This document shows, piece by piece, positions 47,805-57,286 of a DNA stretch of 64,000 nucleotides. The translations under genes were made by a program, and so were the position numbers. Source of the stretch: Rickettsiella grylli (GTDB lineage: Bacteria; Pseudomonadota; Gammaproteobacteria; Diplorickettsiales; Diplorickettsiaceae); contig NZ_AAQJ02000001.1 in assembly GCF_000168295.1 (NCBI RefSeq), positions 1,327,001 to 1,391,000 on the forward strand, read 5' to 3'. Positions within the stretch are counted from its first letter, which is position 1, and each line of letters opens with the position of its first letter. The notes beneath the pieces were generated by a model, which ran no database searches, was not told where the DNA came from, and worked only from the letters and a program-made list of their open reading frames with translations.

Positions 47805-47896
47805 AATCCTTCACTTAAAAATAAAGTAATCTTTAATTGCAACCGATGCAAAAAATAGGCTAAGCTTAGCCCTTATTCGTCCGCTATTGCAAATTT

Positions 47897-49246
47897 ATGA
47901 AGAGACTATTATATCAATTATTATTCGGCGTTTTACTTATAATCAATATTTATCCTTCCAGTTACGCCAGTTGGTCCCTTAATTCAGTGCATCAAAATAA
48001 GGATAACTTCTCTCAGGCATTACAACCGATACTCCCTGCCGTTGTGAATGTTTCCGTTCAAGGGGATATCCCTTTGAATCAATTACCTCCGCCTGTCCCT
48101 GGGCGTCCCTATCCTCGTCATTTTGAAAGTATGGGTTCAGGCGTCATTGTCGATGCAAAAGCAGGGTATGTTTTAACCAACGCTCATGTTATTCGCGAAG
48201 CTAAAACCATTACCGTTACCTTAAGTGATGGCCGTGTTTTAAATGCCACACTGAAAGGATCAGATCCTGCTTCTGATATTGCTTTACTGACCATCACGCC
48301 TGATCACTTAACGGCTATTCCTTTAGGTAATTCCGATCATTTAAAAGTGGGTGATTTTGTAGCCGCTATCGGCAATCCTTTTGGACTGAACCAAACAGTC
48401 ACTTCAGGAATCGTGAGTGCTTTACAACGTACGGGATTAGGAATAGAAGGTTTTGAAAATTTCATTCAAACGGACGCGTCCATCAATCCAGGCAATTCAG
48501 GGGGGGCTTTGATCAATTTACAAGGGCAACTCATTGGCATTAATACAGCCATATTAACGCCTGGTTTAAACGCAGGAAATATTGGAATTGGCTTTGCTAT
48601 ACCCATTAATATGGCCTATGGCGTGATGAAACAATTAGCTGAATATGGGTCTGTCAAACGGGGTTTAATGGGAGTTCTCGTGCAAGATCTAACCCCCATA
48701 TTAGCGACCGCGCTCCATATTCCATCTACACTCAACGGAGCACTTGTCTCTCAAGTTCCTCGTTATTCACCTGCCGCGGCTGCAGGTATTCACATCGGCG
48801 ATATTATTCAGTCCATTAATGGCATACCCATTCATAATAGCGGACAAGTCAAAAATATTGTGGGTCTGTTAAGAGTGAATGATAAAATTAATATTAAGTT
48901 ATTGCGAAAAGGGAAAACGATAACGACCGTTTTAAACCTCACTGATCCTAAACAATATAAAAAAGTGGCCGAACAAAATAATCCGTTTTTATATGGGTTA
49001 ATGTTGCGCGATTTTAATCAAACGATTACAGGTCAAGGGAATTTACGAGGCGTTGAGGTCGTTGATATGGATGAAAACAGTCCTGCCTGGCATGCGGGTA
49101 TACGGCCTGGCGATGTTATCCTCTCTGCTAATCAAATCAATGTAACCGAGGTTCCGCAATTACAAGCGATTGCGAAGCAGAACAAACAAGGACTATTAGT
49201 GAATGTATTATCTCGCAGCGGAAGTCGGTTTGTTGTCATTAAATAA
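47897..49246 (+). CDS. degP: DegP/DegQ-type periplasmic serine protease
   Basis: 449 residues with signal peptide (LLFGVLLIINIYPSSYA). Catalytic triad: His in LTNAHVIREA (~96), Asp in SDIALL (~127), Ser in NPGNSGGAL (~201). Two PDZ domains follow (~255-345 and ~365-445). Degrades and chaperones misfolded envelope proteins. The last 39 bases overlap the tilS 3' end on the other strand. Confidence 0.94.
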   Translation: MKRLLYQLLFGVLLIINIYPSSYASWSLNSVHQNKDNFSQALQPILPAVVNVSVQGDIPLNQLPPPVPGRPYPRHFESMGSGVIVDAKAGYVLTNAHVIREAKTITVTLSDGRVLNATLKGSDPASDIALLTITPDHLTAIPLGNSDHLKVGDFVAAIGNPFGLNQTVTSGIVSALQRTGLGIEGFENFIQTDASINPGNSGGALINLQGQLIGINTAILTPGLNAGNIGIGFAIPINMAYGVMKQLAEYGSVKRGLMGVLVQDLTPILATALHIPSTLNGALVSQVPRYSPAAAAGIHIGDIIQSINGIPIHNSGQVKNIVGLLRVNDKINIKLLRKGKTITTVLNLTDPKQYKKVAEQNNPFLYGLMLRDFNQTITGQGNLRGVEVVDMDENSPAWHAGIRPGDVILSANQINVTEVPQLQAIAKQNKQGLLVNVLSRSGSRFVVIK

Positions 49247-50584
49247 TCGCTGGTGAAGGGGGGATTTTCGAACCCATTCGATAACAATACCTAATTCATT
49301 TTGATGGGCTGAAAAGCGCGGGTTTATCGCATAATCCACAACAGCGATAAGCTCTTTTTGATAATAAATTAAAGGAATGCGATTTCGTTGCCATGGAGGA
49401 ACTCCCCACTCTTGAAATAATTTTTTCAATGACCGAGAATTTTGGCCATGATTGGGATAAAACCGCTCTCCTCCTTGTCGAAAAGTAACCTCAACGTATT
49501 TATCTGTTAATAACGCTGCATTTAGCCCTATACCTTTCGCTTGTTTTGTAACCAATTGATCGAAGGTTGGCAATATTAAGGTCTGATTTAAGCACCAGGG
49601 AATAAATTTTTTAAAAATAAAACGGTTTTTGTTTTCGAGCGAATTAAAAAAATATAAATAATCACGATATCGACGTAACTGAACATTTCCCCAACTCACT
49701 TGAAAAGTGGTATTAACACGGCGTTTTAACAAAATATCAATTTGTTTTAACTGTTTTTGACTCGGCAACGAGCCATGCCGCTTTAATCCATAGCGCAAAA
49801 CATTGATTTGACGTTTCGCACTGAGCGTCATCCAACGAGAAATCATGATACTATGCCATTCAGGTCCTTGAATGTTATTCCAATCCTGCTCAGCTATTTC
49901 ATCAAGTAATGCGTGCGCTTCTGCTAAATTTGCAGCCGATCGTGCAATCGTTTTATGGGCTTGAGGCCAACGTTGTTGAATACGCGGTAACACCTGATGA
50001 CGAATAAAATTGCGACTAAAACGTTGATTTTTATTGCTATCATCTTCTATCCACGTTAAGTGATGCGTTTGGGCATAGGCATAAAGTTCTTGACGTGTAA
50101 AATTGAGCAAAGGTCGCATAAGGTAGACATTGTTTGTCAATGGTCGACAAAATGGCATACTTATTAGGCCTTTCAGGCCAGCGCCACGAAATAATTGTAA
50201 TAAAAAAGTTTCAGCTTGATCATTTCGATGGTGCGCTGTCAATAAAAAATTTCCGGCCGGAATTTTTTTTTCAATGGCATGATATCGGGCTTCTCGCAGG
50301 GAGGCCTCTAAACTCTCACCCGTTTTAGGACGGATGTCTAACGTCACAATTTCACAATCAATCGTTAATTTTTCACAGGCATGCCGGCAAATCTTTGCCC
50401 ATTTATCCGAGTGAATATGTAAACCATGATTAATATGAATCGCTCGTAAACGTTCTGTTGGCAATAGCTGGCTTAGCGCATACAGTAAAACGTGTGAATC
50501 CAAGCCGCCGCTATAAGCAATCCAAAAGCAAGCCGATACAGGATATTGTTTTAATAAAAACGCAAGCTTTTCGTGTGTAAACAT
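49208..50584 (-). CDS. tilS: tRNA(Ile)-lysidine synthase
   Basis: About 458 residues. PP-loop SGGLDSHVLLYAL near the N terminus, HINHGLH, EASLREARYHAI, LTAHHRNDQAET and RPLLNFTR, then TilS-specific C-terminal domains. Modifies C34 of the AUA-reading tRNA-Ile. The frame reaches 50644, but homologues begin near MFTHEKL, so the ATG at 50584 is chosen; no strong ribosome site is seen at either. The gene end overlaps the degP end by 39 bases, tail to tail. Confidence 0.92.
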   Translation of the reverse strand: MFTHEKLAFLLKQYPVSACFWIAYSGGLDSHVLLYALSQLLPTERLRAIHINHGLHIHSDKWAKICRHACEKLTIDCEIVTLDIRPKTGESLEASLREARYHAIEKKIPAGNFLLTAHHRNDQAETFLLQLFRGAGLKGLISMPFCRPLTNNVYLMRPLLNFTRQELYAYAQTHHLTWIEDDSNKNQRFSRNFIRHQVLPRIQQRWPQAHKTIARSAANLAEAHALLDEIAEQDWNNIQGPEWHSIMISRWMTLSAKRQINVLRYGLKRHGSLPSQKQLKQIDILLKRRVNTTFQVSWGNVQLRRYRDYLYFFNSLENKNRFIFKKFIPWCLNQTLILPTFDQLVTKQAKGIGLNAALLTDKYVEVTFRQGGERFYPNHGQNSRSLKKLFQEWGVPPWQRNRIPLIYYQKELIAVVDYAINPRFSAHQNELGIVIEWVRKSPLHQRLFNDNKPTSAAR

Positions 50585-50659
50585 GGGACTTACAATACAA
50601 AATTTAACTAAACCCTGTAAAGGCCAATAATAATAAAAGCGCAAAAAGATGCCCTCTTA

Positions 50660-51247
50660 CTAGGCGAGGGAAGAAGCCCAAACCAATTTATTATAAGCTT
50701 CTTTCCACTGATAATAACCCTTGATGCATAACGTCATAAAGAGCAAATAAAGTAATGCCGTTAAATATAAGGTTTTGTAGAGGTAGAGCCCAATAGAAAT
50801 TAAATCAATAATTATCCATAAAATCCAGTGGTGTAAATACTTTTTACTCATCATCCATTGTGCGATCAAACTTAAGGTAGTGACCATTGCGTCAGCAAAA
50901 ACAGTGGTGGAATCGGTATGATGTTTTAAAATAAAACTAATCATTGCAAACAAAACGAGTGCGATTAAAAATAAAAAGAAACCCGTGGAATAATCAATCA
51001 TTTGCATGACTATGGGTTTTTTTTCTGGGTGACTATAACACCATTGATAAAGTCCATAAAACTGAAAAAATAAAAAAATGCCTTGTAGGCTCATATCTGC
51101 ATACAATTTGGCATTAAAAAAAATAATAGCATATAAAGAAACGGTAATGATTCCAAAAAACCAATTCCATAAACTACATCGTGTTAAAAGATAAACACTG
51201 AGTATGCCTGACAGGAACGCGAACATTTCAATATACAAAAGCTTCAT
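50660..51247 (-). CDS. pnuC: PnuC-family nicotinamide riboside/vitamin transporter
   Basis: 195 residues with about seven membrane segments. The pattern LYADMSLQGIFLFFQFYGLYQW is characteristic of PnuC, and ends in WHHWILWIIIDLISIGLYLYK-like segments, here reading LHHWILWIIIDLISIGLYLY. Imports a nicotinamide nucleoside (or, in some relatives, thiamine) by facilitated diffusion with intracellular trapping. Suggests salvage of NAD precursors from a host. Confidence 0.88.
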   Translation of the reverse strand: MKLLYIEMFAFLSGILSVYLLTRCSLWNWFFGIITVSLYAIIFFNAKLYADMSLQGIFLFFQFYGLYQWCYSHPEKKPIVMQMIDYSTGFFLFLIALVLFAMISFILKHHTDSTTVFADAMVTTLSLIAQWMMSKKYLHHWILWIIIDLISIGLYLYKTLYLTALLYLLFMTLCIKGYYQWKEAYNKLVWASSLA

Positions 51248-51277
51248 TTTTTTTCGAATAAATAGAAGGATAGATGA

Positions 51278-52231
51278 TTAAAACGACGTGCCAATCGCTA
51301 AAATTTTACTTAAACGAAGTTCGAGTAATTTTTCTATAGAAAAATAGTGAAGCATTTCTAATTGTTGAATGAGTTCGGCTTTAAGCCGATTAGCCATCTC
51401 ATCAACATTGGCATGCGCGCCACCTAAAGGTTCTGGAATGACTGCATCTATCAATTTAAGTTGATACAGACGTTCTGCATTCATTGCCATTGCGTCCGCC
51501 GCGTCCGCTGCTTTTTCGGCACTTTTCCATAAAATAGACGCGCATCCCTCGGGTGAAATAACAGAATACACGCTATATTGCAACATCAAAATTCGATCGG
51601 CCACACCAATCGCTAAAGCACCTCCTGATCCGCCTTCGCCAATGATTGTGGAAATAATAGGAATTTTCAATTGAGACATTAACTGTAAGTTTTGTGCAAT
51701 TGAGCCACTTTGATTACGTTCTTCTGCATCAACACCTGGATAAGCCCCGGGGGTATCAATAAAGGTTAATAGAGGCAGTTTAAATCGCTCCGCTAATTTC
51801 ATTAACCGGATTGCCTTACGATAACCTTCTGGTTTTGGCATTCCAAAATTACGCTGAACCTTTTCATTCGTCATACGACCTTTCTGCTGACCAATAATAA
51901 CAACAGGTTGTTCCTCTAAGCGCGCCACTCCTCCAATAATCGAAGCATCATCTGAAAACGCTCTATCGCCATGTAACTCGTCAAAATCAGAAAAAATTCG
52001 ACTGATATAATCTAAAAAATAGGGTCTTTGGGGATGTCGTGCTAATTGAACAATTTGCCATGCACTTAATGAGCTAAAAACGGAATGGGTTAATTCGGTT
52101 TTTTTTTGCTCTAAACGTTTAATTTCTTCATCAACATTAAGCTCAGCATCGTTACCCAGCTTACGCAATTCTTCTATTTTGGCTGCAAGTTCTGCAATCG
52201 GTTGTTCAAAATCTAAAAAATTAAAGTGCAT
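51278..52231 (-). CDS. accA: Acetyl-CoA carboxylase carboxyltransferase subunit alpha
   Basis: 317 residues, the normal length. Family signatures [66 protein letters not shown], and [16 protein letters not shown] are present. Works with AccD to move CO2 from biotin to acetyl-CoA in fatty acid synthesis. It follows a small acidic protein gene with a 2-base gap. Confidence 0.96.
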   Translation of the reverse strand: MHFNFLDFEQPIAELAAKIEELRKLGNDAELNVDEEIKRLEQKKTELTHSVFSSLSAWQIVQLARHPQRPYFLDYISRIFSDFDELHGDRAFSDDASIIGGVARLEEQPVVIIGQQKGRMTNEKVQRNFGMPKPEGYRKAIRLMKLAERFKLPLLTFIDTPGAYPGVDAEERNQSGSIAQNLQLMSQLKIPIISTIIGEGGSGGALAIGVADRILMLQYSVYSVISPEGCASILWKSAEKAADAADAMAMNAERLYQLKLIDAVIPEPLGGAHANVDEMANRLKAELIQQLEMLHYFSIEKLLELRLSKILAIGTSF

Positions 52232-52233
52232 AG

Positions 52234-52530
52234 TTACTCACTTTTAATTGTATCAGGTCCTTCTGATGAAAGTTCATTTTCAAAATCATAATCAAATTCT
52301 TCTCGCAAGCGACGTTGCTCTAAATAATCTTCAATAGCACGGCGTTTTTCAAGCGAAAACCGAACGGGTGAGACCTTTGTTTTCTTGTTTAATGCATCTA
52401 AAGTTAACTCTTCAGGCCACGTGTCTAATTCTTCGTCTTCAATATCCAAGATATCAGGAGATAATTCGGTATCACACTTTTCATTACCATCCTCTTCTTC
52501 TAATAAAACCTCTGTTTCTTTATACTCCAT
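52234..52530 (-). CDS. Small acidic protein with PA3496-like basic motif
   Basis: 98 residues, strongly acidic at both ends ([19 protein letters not shown]). A central segment [20 protein letters not shown] resembles the conserved 'RRRIE..LE.KRL..EL' motif of PA3496-type proteins, described as putative envelope-integrity factors. The resemblance is short, so the function is open. It is 2 bases upstream of accA, hence probably co-translated with it. Confidence 0.6.
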   Translation of the reverse strand: MEYKETEVLLEEEDGNEKCDTELSPDILDIEDEELDTWPEELTLDALNKKTKVSPVRFSLEKRRAIEDYLEQRRLREEFDYDFENELSSEGPDTIKSE

Positions 52531-52620
52531 AGATTCTACCTATTATATTAAAAGCAGCCTATTTCAGTACTACTTTAGTGCGTATAATACACCTTTGGCA
52601 AGTAGAACCTCTATCCTGTT

Positions 52621-53208
52621 ATGAATAAACTTTTACCGCTCATCAAAAACATTCGTAACTGCCAACGTTGCGCGACTGACTTACCTTTTAATCCCAAGCC
52701 TATATTACAAGCACATCATCTCAGTCGTTTACTGATCGTAGGTCAAGCTCCTGGTGTTCGAGTCCACAAAACAGGCATTCCTTGGAATGATCCCAGTGGT
52801 GATCGTCTACGACATTGGATGAACGTCGATAAAAAAACATTTTATGATATTCGTCAAATCGCCATCATTCCCATGGGTTTCTGTTATCCCGGAAAAGGTC
52901 CCCTCGGGGATTTACCGCCACGAAAAGAATGCGCCCATTTCTGGCTTGACAAACTTTTAGCTGGCTTACCCAATATTCAATTGACTCTATTGATTGGCCA
53001 GTACGCACAACGCTATTATTTAGACAAACAGGTGAAAGCTAATTTAACCCAAACGGTCGCTTCCTTCGAAGATTATTTACCCATTTATTTCCCATTACCT
53101 CACCCATCGCCTCGTAACAATCGCTGGTTAAAAAAAAATCCATGGTTTCAGACAATCATCCTTCCTGTTTTACGTAACGTATGCACGGCATTACTCGAAC
53201 CTCCTTAA
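52621..53208 (+). CDS. Uracil-DNA glycosylase superfamily protein
   Basis: 195 residues. UDG-superfamily motifs: LLIVGQAPGVRVHKTG near residue 40 (motif 1, GQAPG) and LPHPSPRN near the C terminus (motif 2, HPSPRN); RNCQRCATDLPF has a CxxC. There is no clear four-Cys cluster as in family 4 enzymes. It probably acts on uracil or another damaged base, but substrate is uncertain. The last ~100 bases of the gene are duplicated at 54185. Confidence 0.82.
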   Translation: MNKLLPLIKNIRNCQRCATDLPFNPKPILQAHHLSRLLIVGQAPGVRVHKTGIPWNDPSGDRLRHWMNVDKKTFYDIRQIAIIPMGFCYPGKGPLGDLPPRKECAHFWLDKLLAGLPNIQLTLLIGQYAQRYYLDKQVKANLTQTVASFEDYLPIYFPLPHPSPRNNRWLKKNPWFQTIILPVLRNVCTALLEPP

Positions 53209-53375
53209 AAAAATAATTAAACGTTGATTCATCGGTACGTGATGTTTCTTTTTCAACTCCTGTGATTAAAACGACAAAAATGGGATAGAGGATGTTATTG
53301 AGAGACCTTGCTGCAGCTATCGATATTTCCTTTCAGCGGCCAAGACAAGTTCAAGTGATAGAGAGTTGAGTCGAT
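53107..53375. repeat. Direct repeat, left copy, flanking the VapBC-like module
   Basis: It begins inside the glycosylase gene and ends about 10 bases before the toxin stop. It matches 54185-54462 with scattered substitutions and small indels. This copy supplies the intact 3' end of the glycosylase gene. Confidence 0.88.
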
Positions 53376-53385
53376 AAAAGAGTTA

Positions 53386-53835
53386 TTAAGTAATGTTAGA
53401 CTTAGTTTCTTTTGTCTTTTCAAAAAAAATATGAACTTTGTCTGTTGTCCACGTCGAAAATCCAGAGCCAAAAAAATCTTTATCCTCAGTCCAAATTGCA
53501 CAATCTAAAGCTAATGCTGTTGCAGCAATAGGCCAGTCTTCGATATCGCGATTTTCCATCCTTTTTTGAGCTTCCTTACTATACATCTTATAAATTTCTT
53601 CATCTGCAATTTGAATTATACTTCTAAGATTAGAAAGTAAGGTTAATGCTGGTTTCAGGGGAATTTTTCTTTTTTCAAATAACAGAGGTAAATATTTTTC
53701 TGCATCAGCCCAACAACTATCTGGAGTAAAGAAATCAATGGCTTTCCTGTGGGTTATAAGTAAGTCCCTGACTTTGTTTCCCAAAATTGCACGAATAAGA
53801 ATATTTGCATCTAATACTAAAATACGAGAAGACAT
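53386..53835 (-). CDS. PIN-domain ribonuclease toxin (VapC-like)
   Basis: 149 residues. PIN-domain acidic residues: Asp9 in LVLDANILIRA, the ENRDIEDWPIAATALAL segment with acidic residues around 95, and TEDKDFFGSG near residue 120. PIN toxins cut RNA, often tRNA or rRNA. It follows its antitoxin gene with a 1-base overlap. It looks intact. Location between two direct repeats suggests it was acquired, and could be lost, as a unit. Confidence 0.85.
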   Translation of the reverse strand: MSSRILVLDANILIRAILGNKVRDLLITHRKAIDFFTPDSCWADAEKYLPLLFEKRKIPLKPALTLLSNLRSIIQIADEEIYKMYSKEAQKRMENRDIEDWPIAATALALDCAIWTEDKDFFGSGFSTWTTDKVHIFFEKTKETKSNIT

Positions 53836-54104
53836 TATTTAGTGTGTCTTTTTCGTAATGCCCTAAATTCAGTTAGTAACTCATTCTCCGTTATTCCATG
53901 AGATTTGAGTAATTTTTCAAGTTGAAGAGCAGCCTGTTTTAACTCATCTAACTCGGACTTTTCTGCATGGTGCCGTGTTGGAATATAATAACCGACCGTT
54001 TCACCATGGCGAGTGATCGCAACAGGTCTAGAGGTTAATAGATATTGATTTAAATGAGAACGAAACTCTCTCATTCCTACTTTCATTACATTTGAAGTCT
54101 TCAT
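53835..54104 (-). CDS. Phd/YefM-type antitoxin
   Basis: About 89 residues from the ATG at 54104 (AAGG 10 bases upstream); a longer frame to 54170 would run across the operator. N-terminal VGMREFRSHLNQYL and PVAITRHGETVGYYIP are typical of the Phd/YefM DNA-binding fold; the C-terminal half (ELKQAALQLEKLLKSHGI) should wrap the toxin. It represses its own promoter in known systems. Confidence 0.84.
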   Translation of the reverse strand: MKTSNVMKVGMREFRSHLNQYLLTSRPVAITRHGETVGYYIPTRHHAEKSELDELKQAALQLEKLLKSHGITENELLTEFRALRKRHTK

Positions 54105-54122
54105 AAATAACGGCCTTTCAAT

Positions 54123-54142
54123 TGTGTACCCATATGTACACA
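54123..54142. promoter_or_regulatory. Operator palindrome of the VapBC-like module
   Basis: TGTGTAC-CCATAT-GTACACA is a perfect 7-bp inverted repeat with a 6-base centre, 18 bases upstream of the antitoxin start. A TTATAT-like -10 element (minus strand) borders it. Position and symmetry fit autoregulation by a Phd-type antitoxin dimer. Confidence 0.65.
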
Positions 54143-54184
54143 TATAACATGCTTTAAAATTATAAGTCAAATTTTAAATCTAAC

Positions 54185-54462
54185 TCGCCTCGTAACAATC
54201 GCTGGTTAAAAAAAATCCATGGTTTCAGACAATCATCCTTCCTGTTTTACGTAACGTATGCACGGCATTACTCGAACCTCCTTAAAAAACAATTAAACGT
54301 TGGTTCATCGGTACGTGATGTTTCTTTTTCAACGCCATTGATTATGAAAAACACAAAAATAGGATAGAAGATGTTATTGAGAGATATTGCTGCGCCGGCT
54401 GTCGATACGTGTCCTTTCAGCGGGCGCAAGGCAAGTTTCAAGTGATAGAGAGTTGAGTCGAT
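54185..54462. repeat. Direct repeat, right copy, flanking the VapBC-like module
   Basis: Decayed duplicate of the 3' end of the glycosylase gene and the sequence after it. One A is missing from the A-run (8 versus 9), so the coding frame is lost. Several small indels distinguish it from the left copy. Confidence 0.88.
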
Positions 54463-54516
54463 TTAAGCTTTTTTATTATAATTAAACACTGCAATGACTC
54501 TTTTTTAGTTCTAAAA

Positions 54517-54972
54517 TTAATCCTTTTTAGCGTCTACCTTTATTTTTTTTGCGGCTGCTTTTTCCTTTTTAGGAATAATAATTTTTAGTACACCTTGCTT
54601 TCCTTCGGCCGTTATTTTATCGGCATCAGCCGTATCTGGAAGTGCAAAACGACGATAAAAACATCCTTGTGATCGTTCAACGCGCGTATACCCCTTTTTT
54701 TCTTCTGTATGCGTTGCGACTCTTTCACCTTTAATGGTCAAAATACCGTTTTCCATCGAAATTTCTATATCTTTTGGATCCACGCCTGGAATATCTGCAA
54801 ATAATAAAAAGCAAGTCGGTTCTTCTTTAATGTCTACGGCGGGTGCCCAATGACTTGTTTCAACCGTGGAGCTATCTTCAATGTGACCCGAGTCAAAGAG
54901 TTGGTCCCATTCTTGTGACAAACGATGTAATTGCTGTAATAAGGGGGTTCTGTATCGTATAATATTGGACAT
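54517..54972 (-). CDS. Hsp20/alpha-crystallin small heat-shock protein
   Basis: 151 residues. Alpha-crystallin domain ~40-135 with WAPAVDIKEEPTCFLLFADI, PGVDPKDIEISMENGILTIK, FYRRFALPDTAD and KQGVLKIIIPKKE, followed by a Lys-rich tail. Holds unfolded proteins soluble. A GGGAGAG ribosome site precedes the ATG. No clear heat-shock (sigma-32) promoter was found in the divergent gap to lpxL. Confidence 0.93.
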   Translation of the reverse strand: MSNIIRYRTPLLQQLHRLSQEWDQLFDSGHIEDSSTVETSHWAPAVDIKEEPTCFLLFADIPGVDPKDIEISMENGILTIKGERVATHTEEKKGYTRVERSQGCFYRRFALPDTADADKITAEGKQGVLKIIIPKKEKAAAKKIKVDAKKD

Positions 54973-55163
54973 AGCGTTTCTCTCCCTGATCGAAATAGAT
55001 TTAGTTTAGCGCAAAAAAACGCATTTTGCTGGTCTTTTTATTTCAGAGACTCCATTTTTTACGCGAAAAACAAATAAAGATCACTATTTTTTCTGGTATA
55101 GTAAAAACTTAACTTTTCATTTCAGCATTGATTGAAACAATAAAAAAGACTATTGATTATCGC

Positions 55164-56069
55164 ATGCAAAATAAGTTTTTAGGTCACCTACATCCCCGTT
55201 ATTGGTCAACCTGGCTAGGATTAGGTTTGCTCTATCTATTCACGAAACTCCCTTATTCCTTCCAATTAAAATTAGGTAAACATTTAGGACATATCGCCTA
55301 TTATGGTTTGAAACGGTTTAGACACATTGGGAAAACGAATCTGAAACTGTGCTTTCCACACTTATCTCATAAAGAACAAACCCATTTACTCAAAAAACAA
55401 TTTCAATCGTTAGGAATGGGGATTGTTGAATCGGCAATGGCATGGTGGATGCCTGATCATAGACTTCATTCGCTCATTCATGTACAAGGCTTAGAACATT
55501 TGCAAACGGCTATGGCGAGAAAAAAAGGAGTGCTTATCTTAAGTGGGCATTTTACCTCATTGGATATCTGCGGCCGTCTATTTTCGAACATTTTTCCAAT
55601 GCATGTCGTTTATCGTGAGCAAAAAAATCAAATCATTGATCGATTATTAAAACAACATCGTCAGTTTAAATGGATGCAACCGATACATCGCCATGCCATC
55701 CGTCAAATTATAAAAACATTAAAACAAAATAAAGCCATTTGGTATGCAGCCGACCAAGATTATGGACCTCGACACAGTCTTTTTCCTCCTTTTTTTAACA
55801 TTCCTGCCGCCACCATTTCAACACCGAGCCGTTACGCCCGACGGACAGGCGCTTCGGTGGTTACTTTATTTTACTATCGCCTTCCCAATGGGAACGGTTA
55901 CCAAATTATTATCGGGCCGATTTTAGAAAATTTTGGCTGTAATGATTATAACGATACCTTGTGTTTTAACCGATTATTAGAAGACGCGGTACGCGCTCAT
56001 CCGGAACAATATCTTTGGATACATCGACGCTTCAAAACAAGGCCGCAACATGAACCTTATCCCTATTAA
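55164..56069 (+). CDS. lpxL: Lipid A lauroyltransferase (LpxL/HtrB family)
   Basis: About 301 residues. LHPRYWSTWLGLGLLYLF at the N terminus and the catalytic HxxxxD in SGHFTSLDICGR are diagnostic; later ADQDYGPRHSLFPPFF and WIHRRFKTRP are typical. Adds a secondary acyl chain to lipid A on the inner face of the inner membrane. TTG at 55128 is an alternative start; ATG 55164 gives the family's usual short lead before HPRYW. Eight bases separate it from the first permease gene. Confidence 0.92.
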   Translation: MQNKFLGHLHPRYWSTWLGLGLLYLFTKLPYSFQLKLGKHLGHIAYYGLKRFRHIGKTNLKLCFPHLSHKEQTHLLKKQFQSLGMGIVESAMAWWMPDHRLHSLIHVQGLEHLQTAMARKKGVLILSGHFTSLDICGRLFSNIFPMHVVYREQKNQIIDRLLKQHRQFKWMQPIHRHAIRQIIKTLKQNKAIWYAADQDYGPRHSLFPPFFNIPAATISTPSRYARRTGASVVTLFYYRLPNGNGYQIIIGPILENFGCNDYNDTLCFNRLLEDAVRAHPEQYLWIHRRFKTRPQHEPYPY

Positions 56070-56076
56070 ATAAAAC

Positions 56077-57279
56077 ATGCATAATCGATTAATCGGTGGA
56101 CTATTACTCATTACGGGTACCAGCATCGGTGGCGGCATGTTAGCACTACCTCTTGCGACAGCACAACTTGGGTTTATCTATGCTTTATTCCTTTTAATTC
56201 TATGTTGGGCCGTGATGACCGTCTCTGCATTACTCATTTTAGAAGTTAATCTTTGGCATCGTATTAATAGTAATTTAATGAGCATGGCTAAAACCACGTT
56301 AGGTCGACCAGGTCAAATCATTACCTGGTTCGTTTACTTATTACTACTTTATGCTTTATTAGCGGCTTATATTTCAGGCGGTAGTGATTTCTTGCAGCAT
56401 CTTTTATCGCGCTATGATGTCCATTTATCCGTAAAAACTTCTGCTTTTTTAGTGGTTGGCGTTTTAAGTCTGATTGTTTACAGAGGATTAAGCGCGGTAG
56501 ATTATGTGAATAGAAGCTTAATGTTTAGTAAATTATTCGGCTTTATTTTGTTAGTCATTTTTATTTTCCCATTTATTTCTACGCATTATTTATTAAAATT
56601 AGGACATTTTTATTCATTGAATCTCATTTTAACGAGTACAACAGTCATGATCACGTCATTTGGTTTTGCGATCATTGTTCCCAGTTTACGAAGTTATTTT
56701 CATAATGATTTATTCATGCTACGCAAAGCTATTTTAATAGGGAGCTTAGTTCCTTTATTTTGTTATATTTTATGGGAATTAACCATTATGGGCTCAATAC
56801 CCACACAAGGCCGATGGGGTTTAATCACCCTCGCGCACTCATGTCACCCCACCGGCAATTTAATGGCAACGCTCAATCAGTTACTGAATAATCCTCTCAT
56901 TAATTTTTTAGCCAAACTCTTTACATCACTTTGTTTTGCGACTTCTTTTTTAGGTGTCGCTTTAAGCTTATTTGATTTTTTCAGTGATGGATTACACATT
57001 GAAAAAAAAGGAGGTAAAAAATTAGTGCTCTATGTTTTCACTTTTTTACCCCCTTTAATAATAGCCAATCATTATCCTCATGTCTTTATCACCGCTTTAT
57101 CTTATGCCGGTATACTCTGCGCTATTTTATTAATTCTCCTCCCTGCTGCCATGACCTGGAGTGGACGATATGTTAAAAAATATGTTTCAAACTATCACGT
57201 TGCTGGAGGAAGGCTTTTATTATTTGGTTTAATCGTCTTTTCTTTATTTATTATTAGTTTACCCTTCATTTATACTTAA
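56077..57279 (+). CDS. TyrP-family aromatic amino acid permease 1
   Basis: 400 residues with about 11 membrane segments. The N-terminal substrate motif GTSIGGGMLALPLATAQLGF and the repeated LLYALLAAYISGGSDF are typical of the TyrP/Mtr proton symporters, which take up tyrosine or tryptophan. The start is 8 bases after the lpxL stop region, and a paralogue follows 7 bases later. Confidence 0.9.
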   Translation: MHNRLIGGLLLITGTSIGGGMLALPLATAQLGFIYALFLLILCWAVMTVSALLILEVNLWHRINSNLMSMAKTTLGRPGQIITWFVYLLLLYALLAAYISGGSDFLQHLLSRYDVHLSVKTSAFLVVGVLSLIVYRGLSAVDYVNRSLMFSKLFGFILLVIFIFPFISTHYLLKLGHFYSLNLILTSTTVMITSFGFAIIVPSLRSYFHNDLFMLRKAILIGSLVPLFCYILWELTIMGSIPTQGRWGLITLAHSCHPTGNLMATLNQLLNNPLINFLAKLFTSLCFATSFLGVALSLFDFFSDGLHIEKKGGKKLVLYVFTFLPPLIIANHYPHVFITALSYAGILCAILLILLPAAMTWSGRYVKKYVSNYHVAGGRLLLFGLIVFSLFIISLPFIYT

Positions 57280-57286
57280 GTAACTT

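Noticed and set aside
54980-55070. Sigma-32 heat-shock promoter upstream of the Hsp20 gene
   Set aside because: A CTCTGAAAT stretch resembles the -35 element, but no CCCCAT-type -10 lies at the proper distance.
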